A DNA stretch of 64,000 nucleotides, taken from NCBI RefSeq assembly GCF_047553015.1, contig NZ_CP180212.1, forward strand, positions 1,674,001 through 1,738,000, written 5' to 3'. This DNA is from Carnobacterium_A sp047553015 (GTDB taxonomy: Bacteria > Bacillota > Bacilli > Lactobacillales > Carnobacteriaceae). Each line of letters begins with the position of its first letter. The stretch's first letter is position 1. Positions 17,471 through 25,826 of this stretch are shown here, in pieces. The position numbers were made by a program, and so were the translations under genes. The notes under the pieces were generated by a model that saw nothing but the letters and a program-made list of their open reading frames with translations, searched no databases and was not told where the DNA came from.

Positions 17471-18046
17471 TTAATTAAAAATTTCGTCAATCACTTCAAC
17501 ATATTTCCTATAAGGTTTTGTTTCCGCCAATTTTGATTTTTCAGCAATAACATCAGCGAATGATTTATAGTACCAGTATTGAGCAATTGGATCCGAATTG
17601 TTAAAGTTATTTAAAAATGACATTCCTTCAATTTTCTTAGCTTCAAGCATTTCTATTACATTTGCAAGCTTGTCCGATAATGCAATCATGAATACATCTG
17701 AATCTTTATCTAATGTATTTCGGAGTTCTTCAATTTGTTCTTCTTTTCTAATCTGCCAAGATTTTCGTACATTCATTTTAGGTCGTTTGTCTTCACTTTC
17801 AAGTTCTACAAATCTACCGACTCTATCTCCGAACAATTCGTATATTTCTTCTAATAGAGTATCTGTATCTTCAACTACATCATGCAACCATGCCGCTGCA
17901 ATTATCTCTTCATCATTTGTTAAAGTTTGAATAATATTCGTTACTGCATCTAGATGAGATATGAATGGTTGATTATTTCCTTTTCTAGTTTGTCCCGCAT
18001 GTCTTTCATGAGCAAATGCTTTTGCTCGTCTAATTAACTCTGTCAT
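17471..18046 (-). CDS. HD-domain (p)ppGpp hydrolase-like protein (MESH1-type)
   Basis: A 191-residue stand-alone HD protein. Metal-binding residues lie in HERHAGQTRKG near residue 13, SHLDAV near residue 31 and WLHDVVEDT near residue 53; NK-like SDKLANV follows near residue 125. This order matches the hydrolase half of RelA/SpoT and the single-domain MESH1/SAH enzymes. No synthetase domain is present. It has an AGGAGG-type site. Substrate may be (p)ppGpp or another nucleotide such as (p)ppApp, which is an inference. Confidence 0.75.
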   Translation of the reverse strand: MTELIRRAKAFAHERHAGQTRKGNNQPFISHLDAVTNIIQTLTNDEEIIAAAWLHDVVEDTDTLLEEIYELFGDRVGRFVELESEDKRPKMNVRKSWQIRKEEQIEELRNTLDKDSDVFMIALSDKLANVIEMLEAKKIEGMSFLNNFNNSDPIAQYWYYKSFADVIAEKSKLAETKPYRKYVEVIDEIFN

Positions 18047-18205
18047 ATGTGCCTCCTAATTAAAGTTATTCTTATTTTTCCGTCTATATCTTTCTGATAT
18101 TTTCACCTTTTTTAATCTTTACTTCTTATACCAGGCATTCTTTTATTATAAAAAAATCCATTCATTTTATTTTATTTGCTCTATTTTATTAATTTCCCCT
18201 CTATT

Positions 18206-18571
18206 TTAATTGACCCTGTAGTAATTGTAATGTCCAAATTTGCCATTCTCAAGAAGATAATATAGTTCTACATCTATCTCTTCAGGCTCACCATATGGTT
18301 CAATAGGCCACAATAATTTGATATAATTATTTTTTATATCTACTATTTCTAATTCGCTTAGTCCTTTCTTTATAAATCTCATTATCTCTCTTTTATCCAT
18401 GTTCCAAAAATTTATTTCAACTTCATATTTTATATCTATTGCAAATCCTTTTTCATTATAATATCCTTTAAATTCAGGATTTTTTATAAAATCATTTCCA
18501 TCTATTTTTTTACTTATAGCCTTTATTTCTTGATTATTAGTGAGACTATTGAGCAAATTTTCATTGTTCAT
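18206..18571 (-). CDS. Hypothetical protein
   Basis: An unrecognised 121-residue, highly AT-rich gene. The middle (KGYYNEKGFAIDIKYEVEIN) alternates like beta strands, followed by a helix with RFIKKGLSELEI. There are no Cys pairs, signal peptide or membrane segments. The upstream hairpin ATGTTCT..AGAACAT at 18844-18863 could be a control site. Neighbours are the HD protein and the WYL regulator. Confidence 0.55.
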   Translation of the reverse strand: MNNENLLNSLTNNQEIKAISKKIDGNDFIKNPEFKGYYNEKGFAIDIKYEVEINFWNMDKREIMRFIKKGLSELEIVDIKNNYIKLLWPIEPYGEPEEIDVELYYLLENGKFGHYNYYRVN

Positions 18572-18915
18572 AAAATCACAACTCCTTGAATGATAAGTTT
18601 ATATAGTATATTTCACCTTTTCTAACTTATTGAAACTACTTTAATTTTTTTGTTATCCTTATCTTATATGTTTTTTGATTCATCCATTCTTATTCATTCC
18701 TTTGATATTATATATATCATTATTCATAGTTGGAAATGAATTTGTGTAAAAATAGCTTTAACAATAGCTAAACTGCTATAAAATAGTCTAGCTATTCTAT
18801 ACTATCTCCTTTCTTTTTCTATATTTCCATTGTATCATAACCAATGTTCTATTTTTAGAACATCGTTGTATTTGTTTAGCTTTCTATTATCTTACCAAAC
18901 CAATTTATCCTAGTC
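18572..18915. other. Intergenic region with a dyad
   Basis: No coding frame was found. ATGTTCT-ATTTTT-AGAACAT (18844-18863) is a 7-bp-arm inverted repeat 53 bp after the WYL gene. It may be a weak terminator or an operator for the gene at 18571. Confidence 0.4.
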
Positions 18916-19986
18916 TTATTCATAATTTTTCATAGCTTTTTGGATATCTTCTTTAATCTCATCCACCAAATCTAGTGGGGATAAGACTCTTACATATAAG
19001 GCGTATCGTAAAGCCCACCTTCTCATTGCCATCTTATTGGTTTTAACCCTTACTATTATTTGCTCGTCTTTTTTTTCTTGAAAAGTTATATTATCAAGCC
19101 CAAACCAATCAATAAATTCATCTAGAAACTCTTCTTTAAAACTCAACTTAACATAGTCAGATTCTCCTCCAAACATGTATATATGCTCTGCCATATATTC
19201 GTTTAAATTGAAATTTTCTCCTAGACCTTCAATATCTCTCCTAGGCTTTCTTTTTTCTTCTACTATTTCAATATTTCTAATCCTATCAATTCTATAAGAT
19301 GAAACATTTTTGAATGGTTCATTATTACAAATCAAGTAATATCGTCCATTTGAAGCCACCATATAATAAGGATTGATACTATATTTCCTTTCCTCACCTT
19401 GCGAATTTTCTCTAGCTACCAAGGAAGTGGCTTTTTCTCCAAACTTATGACTAACATAATTGAAAGATACTTTTTTTGAGTTAGTGATTGCTTTGTCTAA
19501 TTCTTCAATATGTAAAAACAAATCTTTATTTCCTAAATTACTATTATCCAAAGCCTTTATATGGTTCATTCCAGATTTAAAGTACTTGCTAGCTAAACTT
19601 TCTAATTTCTCTATTAATTTCTTTCGATAGGAAAGATCTATGTGCTTTGAAAATAATATGCTGTCAATAATTAGACGAAGTTCTCCTTTTGTAAATTTAT
19701 GAATATAGCTAAAATCAGTATAAATTACTGATTCCTTTTCTTCACCTGTTTTTTTATCTTTAACTTTACGTTCTATTTCGCCATTGCATTCAATCTCAAA
19801 ATTTTTCATATCAAGCTTTCTAAGTTTTTCTAAGTTATCCTTAATTGTTTGTCTACGAACATCTTCATATCCATAATTTTTTTCTAATATCTCTATAATA
19901 TTTTGCTGGGTCAAGTGATGGTCTTCATCTGTAGAGTTTTGTAAAATTTCTAATATATCCAATAACAATAGTCTATTATTATCCAT
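18916..19986 (-). CDS. WYL-domain transcriptional regulator
   Basis: A 356-residue protein with an N-terminal winged helix (ILEILQNSTDEDHHLTQQNI, then VRRQTIKDNLEKLRKL) and a WYL domain around residues 170-250 (YSINPYYMVASNGRYYLICN, then SYRIDRIRNIEIVEE). A WCX-like C-terminal part follows. WYL regulators often sense nucleic acid or nucleotides and control defence loci. It begins 24 bp after the unknown gene at 20011 and probably shares its transcript. Confidence 0.82.
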   Translation of the reverse strand: MDNNRLLLLDILEILQNSTDEDHHLTQQNIIEILEKNYGYEDVRRQTIKDNLEKLRKLDMKNFEIECNGEIERKVKDKKTGEEKESVIYTDFSYIHKFTKGELRLIIDSILFSKHIDLSYRKKLIEKLESLASKYFKSGMNHIKALDNSNLGNKDLFLHIEELDKAITNSKKVSFNYVSHKFGEKATSLVARENSQGEERKYSINPYYMVASNGRYYLICNNEPFKNVSSYRIDRIRNIEIVEEKRKPRRDIEGLGENFNLNEYMAEHIYMFGGESDYVKLSFKEEFLDEFIDWFGLDNITFQEKKDEQIIVRVKTNKMAMRRWALRYALYVRVLSPLDLVDEIKEDIQKAMKNYE

Positions 19987-20010
19987 CTTAATCCTATCTC
20001 CCTTAATCGT

Positions 20011-20628
20011 TTATACTATTTCTTTATTCAATCTTTGGTAAAAGTGTTTCTCACAATAGGGAATATCATCATTTTTTAAAGGACAACTTGCTGGGAAATC
20101 ATCCTTCCCCTTTATCCTCCCATCCTCCAATAACTTAAAATTATACTCAGCAGGTACTTTGCATCCATCATTGCTACACCAGACAAATTCTTCAAAGCCA
20201 CCCATACTATCCATATCCTCCTCTCTATATATTATAGTTGTGAATTCAAGTTTCAAATCTGAAGTCTCTATGATGGCAAATAATTTTCTAAGCTTCTCTC
20301 TGTCTTTTTCCTTGTAACCCATACTTATTATTAGGGGTTCCTTATACTCCAATATAAAATCCAGTAGATACTGTGCACTTTCAAATGACCAGCTATCCCC
20401 TTGACCCATTAAGGTTACTTCAGTATTTCCATCAAATTCATCCATTTTTTTAAAGATTTTTTCATTATTTATTTCACTTAAGTATGTCAGAGTATGTCCT
20501 GTCCTAGGATCTTCTATGTTGATTGTATTGTGTTTTAGAAGTTCTAAAAAGGCTTTAAATCCTTGTTCACTTTTCTTATCGTAGTTTTTAGATTTTATTT
20601 TCATCCATACCATTACTTCAGTTGACAT
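20011..20628 (-). CDS. Uncharacterised protein with C-terminal Cys/His cluster, paired with WYL gene
   Basis: The family was not recognised. The 205-residue product has a mixed alpha/beta body and a C-terminal set of metal-ligand candidates: WCSNDGC near residue 150, then SCPL and YCEKH near residue 190. Spacing fits a treble-clef or ribbon-type zinc site. The start has AAGGAGAAATAAA upstream. It is directly followed by the WYL regulator, suggesting a two-gene unit. Confidence 0.6.
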   Translation of the reverse strand: MSTEVMVWMKIKSKNYDKKSEQGFKAFLELLKHNTINIEDPRTGHTLTYLSEINNEKIFKKMDEFDGNTEVTLMGQGDSWSFESAQYLLDFILEYKEPLIISMGYKEKDREKLRKLFAIIETSDLKLEFTTIIYREEDMDSMGGFEEFVWCSNDGCKVPAEYNFKLLEDGRIKGKDDFPASCPLKNDDIPYCEKHFYQRLNKEIV

Positions 20629-21066
20629 TTTATTTCTCCTTTTTATTCTTGATTGTTATTTAGTAAAAAGTTCTATATATTCACTATATTCTCTAGTATC
20701 TTTTAGCTGTTTTATATTTTTTATATAGAGGAATAGTACCATTTATACTTTTTTTCTTTACACCAAACCTTTCCCACAATATATCTCTTAATATTTAATA
20801 ATCTCTGTAAATTAATCTTAGGTTTGATAATTTGTCAGCTAAAGTGACTATTTAAAAATTGATATCCTCATTATTTTTCTTTAATTTGCTTATACGTTTC
20901 TTTATTTATTATTGCTACAAATTAATTCTCCCTAAGTTAAATTTTTTATTTTTATTCTGCTAATAAATCATTAGAGTTATAGATACGTATCTATAACTCT
21001 AATGATTTATTAATATTTTGATAAAACTAATTATCTAGGTTTTCATATATTTCTTATCAAATGATA
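20629..21066. other. Intergenic region holding a long palindrome
   Basis: No gene was found on either strand. The stretch is very AT-rich with stops in all frames. Its only clear structure is the perfect 52-bp palindrome at 20961-21012. Confidence 0.55.
20961..21012. repeat. Perfect 52-bp palindrome
   Basis: The arms run from TAATAAATCATTAGAGTTAT and GATAC on the left to their exact complement on the right, 26 bp each with no spacer (centre AC|GT). There is no T-run, so it is not a standard terminator. The bases just outside the arms do not pair. Confidence 0.9.
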
Positions 21067-22710
21067 TCAGTGAGAAATTATTTTTTCACCAAAATAAAAT
21101 TTAAAATCAATTTGTGACTCATTCATTGCTTTTTTCTCTTTCATCAATATTTTAAATTTATCTTTCTCAAATATAATACATTTAAAAGTATCCTTCATTT
21201 CAATGACAAAAATGTAGAATTTTATTTTTTCAATATCGTCATATGGTTTCCACGTAATTGAATGAAATCCCATCCAATTGAAATCTTCTCTTTCCCATTC
21301 TTTACTGATTTTAATTACACAATTATCAGAACTGATTTCACTAACATCCTTTTCTTCAATAAGTTTATCCAGAATAAATTTCTTTTGAGCTACCCTGGAT
21401 TTCGAACTTATTTCATCGATTTTAGGAATATCATTTGTTTTTCGTTGATACATATATTTTTCTATTTCTATCTTATCTCTATCATCATAAATAACAGTGA
21501 GTTTTTCGTTATTTTTTGAATCCCTTATTACATCTTCATCGTTTCCATCATTATTTAAAGGTCTTTTAACTATACCAGAATTAGATAAACTAATTATCGT
21601 TGAGTTTGTTTTCAATTGAATACTGTTCATAAAATTATTGCTTCTAAAAAATTCAATTACTATTTCTATGTTTTCCTCCAAATATTCTATCATTTTTATT
21701 AATTGTTCACTTCCTTCATCACTATTTGATTTTAAGTGTCTTCTTATTTCGTCGATATCTTCTTTAAATTTTTTATAGCTTTCTTCTTCATTTTCAATAG
21801 GGTAGCATTCTTCTACAGAAATTTCCAATTCTTTTAATATTTTTTTTATTTCTCCATCTATATCTTCCTTATTTTTACTTTTTCTATAAAAAATATCTTC
21901 AAAATTTACTACACAAGAATAAAAATTACAATCATTAATTGTTGTATTTTTAATAAAATTCATAGAAAATTCGCATTCCCAAAATTCTTTATTCTTTAAA
22001 TTTATACTATCGTCTTGTTTTGAGACTTTTATTTTTGCATTTTGCATAATATCGAATTTTGAATTCGCAAATACTTTGTAATAATCATATTCTAATGATT
22101 CCATTCTATTATTTTCACATAATTTTTTTATAATTCTGGGAACAATTTTCGAAGAGCTCGCTATCCATTCATTATCTTTTTCAGATAATTTTTTATTTAT
22201 TTCTTTTTTTTCTGGAAATTTTTCTGGTGATTTTTGAATTTTTTCTATTTTTTCTTCTTCATAAATTTTAGAAAAATTGATATTAGGTTGAGCCGCATAT
22301 ACAACAGAAAGTAATCCTTCATAGTTTAAACTGATAGCCTCTTTTTTGTAGTTATCTTTTATAATTTTTTCAAAAGAATTCATAATATAATCTATTTTAG
22401 AAATATGAACTGTTGTAAGTTTATTACTCTCTTGAACATCTTTAATCAATCCGTTAATTTCTTGATCATAATGTTTAACGGTTTCTAGTAAGTTTTGCTC
22501 AGTATTACTCTTTATTGAAAAATACCAAGTGATTATAGTTGGAAAAGCGACAGCACTAGCAATTAACAATTCCGGACTACTTATTTTTCTTATTAGACGA
22601 CTGTCAGGATAAATTTCAGTTAAAATTAGAACTACAATAAAAATTGATATTCCAGAATATATTGATATAAAAAATATTGTATGTATATTAAGACCTTTTA
22701 GTTTTCCCAA
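21067..22710 (-). CDS. Membrane-anchored uncharacterised protein with coiled-coil and Cys/Phe-rich repeats
   Basis: The family of this 547-residue protein was not recognised. Two membrane helices lie near residues 10-33 (FFISIYSGISIFIVVLILT) and 48-66 (ELLIASAVAFPTIITWYFSI), followed by a large cytoplasmic, lysine/glutamate-rich region with helical stretches. Residues around 240-270 (KNKEFWECEFSMNFIKNTTI, then NDCNFYSCVVNF) have a loose pentapeptide-repeat look. It lies 38 bp downstream of the broken GmrSD gene in the same direction, so it may have belonged to that locus. No enzyme motif was visible. Confidence 0.55.
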   Translation of the reverse strand: MGKLKGLNIHTIFFISIYSGISIFIVVLILTEIYPDSRLIRKISSPELLIASAVAFPTIITWYFSIKSNTEQNLLETVKHYDQEINGLIKDVQESNKLTTVHISKIDYIMNSFEKIIKDNYKKEAISLNYEGLLSVVYAAQPNINFSKIYEEEKIEKIQKSPEKFPEKKEINKKLSEKDNEWIASSSKIVPRIIKKLCENNRMESLEYDYYKVFANSKFDIMQNAKIKVSKQDDSINLKNKEFWECEFSMNFIKNTTINDCNFYSCVVNFEDIFYRKSKNKEDIDGEIKKILKELEISVEECYPIENEEESYKKFKEDIDEIRRHLKSNSDEGSEQLIKMIEYLEENIEIVIEFFRSNNFMNSIQLKTNSTIISLSNSGIVKRPLNNDGNDEDVIRDSKNNEKLTVIYDDRDKIEIEKYMYQRKTNDIPKIDEISSKSRVAQKKFILDKLIEEKDVSEISSDNCVIKISKEWEREDFNWMGFHSITWKPYDDIEKIKFYIFVIEMKDTFKCIIFEKDKFKILMKEKKAMNESQIDFKFYFGEKIISH

Positions 22711-22748
22711 TTATCTCTCTCCTCTTCCTTTAAAAAAATCCTAGCAAA

Positions 22749-23620
22749 TTACATTATATCTGCTAGTTTTATACCATCGAATTCCCAATATTGGGCGCCT
22801 TGATAAGATCCTGATTTAGTAACTGTTCCTTTTCTTGTTTCAATTTCATTAGTTAGAGGTGAAAGAAACCACTTTTCTCCTTCAAACATAACTTTCCTAT
22901 CATCTACAATTTTTACTTTAATAGATTTATCTGAGATATAGTCTATTTCTTCTCCTATTAAATTAAGTTCTAAAAATGATAGTTTTTTTCCCTTTTGCTC
23001 ATAATTATTTTTATATCTTTTTTCATCTAGAATAGGAATAACCTTTTCAACTATAAACTGTGTTATCCATTTACTGCGATTTTGGATACTATTTTTATTC
23101 CATTTTGAACGATTAATTATTTCTTTTTTTGTAATCTGAAGTCCAGAATTTTCCTTATAAACTTCTTTTTTATTATCAAAAGATTTATTCCCTAATTCTT
23201 GATTATGACGGATTAAAGTTAAATTACCAAGATTATGAATATATTCTTGGTGAATACTCTCGTAATCTCCTTCTAGTTCTTCTATCCATATATTATTTAA
23301 TGTCTGGGGCATTATATGTTCAATTTGAAGGTTTTTATCCATTCTATCAGGTCTTGATTTTGTAATTTGTTCTTCAATTAAAGTTAGAACAAACTTAGCT
23401 TGATTGAAATTATAAAAGTTCATAGTCCTCAACTCATTTACAATTTCATTATCATTAGGTAATCTTGTAAAGTTTTATAAACTAGATAAAATATTAAACA
23501 TGCATGCCTTTTTATTAGATGATTTTATCAGAGTTTCAATTTCCTTAACTAAAGGTGGAAAACTTTTATTCTCTCCTTGTGTTAATTTAAAAATTCTTCT
23601 TCTTAAGAAATAAATAAAAA
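22749..23620 (-). pseudogene. GmrSD/DUF262-DUF1524 type IV restriction enzyme, 3' fragment
   Basis: The C-terminal DUF1524 (HNH-like) domain is clear: IEHIMPQTLNNIW near the middle, HNLGNLTLI and NKSFDNKK. GmrSD-type enzymes cut modified phage DNA. Upstream, YFLRRRIFKLTQG...SFPPLVKEIE belongs to the DUF262 helical region. Reading in the same frame meets a TAA at 23475-23477 before NFTRLPNDNEI. The N-terminal ParB-like nuclease half is missing. I infer deletion plus a nonsense mutation, although the DUF1524 part alone could start at TTG 23432. Confidence 0.7.
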
Positions 23621-23875
23621 GAACGAAAAGACAGCAAGATAATTTCGAAATAAATAACAAAGCCCGAAATATACTAAACTTTTGAAAAGTATGAATCATT
23701 CAGGATTAGTACTATAGATAAAAATTTCATTTTCACACTTATTTCCTCTTTCGGTTTATTATTCCTATTTTCTTAATTATATCATTTATTTTCACCTTAA
23801 TACTATTAAGTGTATGAATCTATTTCACTCCATCCCAGACAAATTTATCAAACTATTAGTATGCATCTTGCTTAA

Positions 23876-24729
23876 TTACACAAGTAAATGGTTTCCTAAC
23901 TTCTTTATTGATTTCATCACTTCGTCCCATTCAATGTTTTCTGCATAATCAAATTTTCTTTGATAGGCAGTCCACAGGAATCTCATTGAGCCATACTCTT
24001 CCACTTCGTTCAAGACCTGAGAATAATTTTTTATGAGATCATAAGAACCTCGCTTTTTACTCGTATTTTCTAATGCTAGTATAAATTGATCGTATTGAAT
24101 ATCGATATCCGTATTTACAATACTATAAACATCATAAAAATCTCTCATTCGAGTATTCGCAGTTCCTCGTGATATTATTGTTTCAAATTTCTCAGCTAAT
24201 AAGGTTTCTATATTGTAGGCAAGTACAGAGATATGTCCTTGATCAAACATGAGTTCATAACTATATTCTATGGCACTAGGGGTTAAAACATCACCAGTCG
24301 AAAAATCCAGAATCAAAGGAGTTCTCATCCTGTTAATCTGAGCATTAAGTTTTACTCTAATACCTGGATAATCAAAATCCTCCATTATTGTTTCAATACT
24401 TGATATCCTAAATATTATATTGTCATTTGATTCGACACTTAAAATTTCTTTGAGCATCCTAGAAATTTGATTTTCATTCATTTCCAGATTGACTAAAGTA
24501 GTGTCAATATCCATCGTTGACCTCTTATCGATACTGATTATAGATGCAATTAAAGCTCCACCTTTCAATACTATATGGTTTCTATAATTTGAATTTGAAA
24601 CTCTAACTAAAAATCTTCCCATAACGTAATTCCTAATTATTAATTATTAATTATTAATTGTACTTTAGTGCTGTCACCATCGGATTTATTTCTTACGAGT
24701 GCTTTCAGCTGTAAAGATGTGTTAATCAT
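23876..24729 (-). pseudogene. abiEii: AbiEii nucleotidyltransferase toxin, frame broken by a heptamer repeat
   Basis: The true start is probably ATG 24729, which overlaps the abiEi stop (TAATG) and gives MINTSLQLKALVRNKSDGDS, the expected AbiEii N-terminus. After QLII the frame meets three copies of TTAATAA (24635-24657) and stops. With one copy the frame would run straight into RNYVMGRFLVRVSN and the rest of the toxin (248 residues from ATG 24622). Catalytic features are present: LKGGALIAS (nucleotidyltransferase G-loop), STMDIDTT and the lysine of LLAEKFETI. AbiEii blocks growth during phage infection. The gene is therefore either off or makes a shortened protein. Confidence 0.75.
24635..24657 (-). 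repeat. Heptanucleotide repeat (TTAATAA)x3 inside abiEii
   Basis: On the minus strand CAA is followed by TTAATAA three times and then TTAGG. Each unit is 7 bp, so every change of one unit shifts the reading frame. Copy numbers of 1 or 4 put the toxin in frame. Confidence 0.8.
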
Positions 24730-25322
24730 TATAAGAGTACCTCCATGTATTGGCTAATAATACTATCAACTGAAAATAATTTAGAATACTTCATTAATTT
24801 TGGAATATTTCTATCTTTTTTTCTTAAGTATGTTTTTAATGCCGACTGAATTTCTTGAATTTCAATACTACTGCGATTTCTGATTAGGTCACAAATAGTT
24901 CTTTCATCATTGTATGAACGAATTTTATGACCTGTAGGGGATTCCAATGATATTAAACCAACCTCGAATAATTTTTCTTTAATTTTATATACAGTTACTC
25001 CACTTTTAATCAAACTAGTTGAACTTTTTCCCGCTTTAAGTGTAAGTGACAATTCAAACGGTTCTCTATCTGTAAGTTGCAGTAAATAAGCAGCTGTTTC
25101 ATGCGAAAAAATTGCTTCAGAATATCTGATTTGTGTTATGTACATATCATCTTGCCAAGTATCTTCAGTCATATAAATGCCATGAGCAACTCTAATTAAG
25201 TGTTTGGTTTCAACATATTTTAAAAAATGTGTTCTAGAAATATCATTCTTCGTTGCTTCAGAGGTTCTAATATACCCATCGTTTCTCTGAACAATTTTAT
25301 CCATTATCTCAAACTTATCCAT
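24729..25322 (-). CDS. abiEi: AbiEi family antitoxin
   Basis: A 197-residue type IV antitoxin/regulator. The N-terminal winged helix (GYIRTSEATKNDISRTHFLK) precedes the family segment LIRVAHGIYMTEDTW and the AbiEi antitoxin domain with FSHETAAYLLQLTDREPFEL. It is normally both the antitoxin and the repressor of its operon, acting through inverted repeats. The gene looks intact, unlike its toxin partner. Confidence 0.87.
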   Translation of the reverse strand: MDKFEIMDKIVQRNDGYIRTSEATKNDISRTHFLKYVETKHLIRVAHGIYMTEDTWQDDMYITQIRYSEAIFSHETAAYLLQLTDREPFELSLTLKAGKSSTSLIKSGVTVYKIKEKLFEVGLISLESPTGHKIRSYNDERTICDLIRNRSSIEIQEIQSALKTYLRKKDRNIPKLMKYSKLFSVDSIISQYMEVLL

Positions 25323-25333
25323 TATTCCACCTT

Positions 25334-25373
25334 ACTTTCACGCCCTAATCATATATCAAAAGGGCATGAAAGT
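25334..25373. promoter_or_regulatory. Inverted repeat upstream of abiEi (candidate AbiEi operator)
   Basis: ACTTTCACGCCCT and AGGGCATGAAAGT form 13-bp arms with a single mismatch, separated by 14 bp. The repeat lies 12 bp upstream of the abiEi start codon. AbiEi proteins are known to bind inverted repeats at their own promoter. Confidence 0.65.
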
Positions 25374-25495
25374 AAACTTTAGTCAATTTTAAATTTACCT
25401 AAATCACAATCAAGTGAGAGAGTTTAGTCGATTTTTTATAAATTTTCTTTCTAATTTTTGTTTTGACTTCTTTTTTACTTTTTTAAACAAGCAAA

Positions 25496-25522
25496 ATGAG
25501 GCTAGTTATGTCCCAGCCTCAT
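25496..25522. repeat. Hairpin element with GGGACATA loop
   Basis: ATGAGGCT-AGTTATGTCCC-AGCCTCAT is a hairpin of the kind with a GGGACATA-bearing loop that is scattered through Lactobacillales genomes. It truncates the coding end of the NUMOD4 fragment. A related hairpin lies at 54277-54310. Confidence 0.55.
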
Positions 25523-25711
25523 CCACTTTTTTTCTTTTATCAATTTTAATAGTTTGTTTTTTATTCTTTCTGGCACGGTATGAGAACCGCCATTTTTATA
25601 ACAAACAACTCTTTCAATACTCTTAACTCTACCTAGATTGCTAACTTGATATAGTCCTTCGTAATCTTGAATGTCTTTCCAAACCTCAATATCTTTGTTA
25701 TAATTTTCCAT
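25502..25711 (-). pseudogene. NUMOD4-type homing endonuclease fragment
   Basis: The 69-residue frame carries the NUMOD4 motif EVWKDIQDYEGLYQVSNLGR, which occurs N-terminal to HNH endonucleases of phages. The HNH domain is missing. The last residues are encoded by the hairpin element at 25496-25522, which shows that the gene was cut there. Confidence 0.7.
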
Positions 25712-25826
25712 GTAATCAATCCTTTCTAATTGGTTACCAAGCTCCTAGATGTTAGCACATCGTAGAGGCACTTCTTATATCTGTTATACCATATATAAAA
25801 TATAGAAACACAATGAAACGCTGATA

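Noticed and set aside
23475..23699. Separate 74-aa protein
   Set aside because: Its second half is in frame with and similar to the DUF262 part of the GmrSD remnant, so it is a pseudogene piece rather than a new gene.
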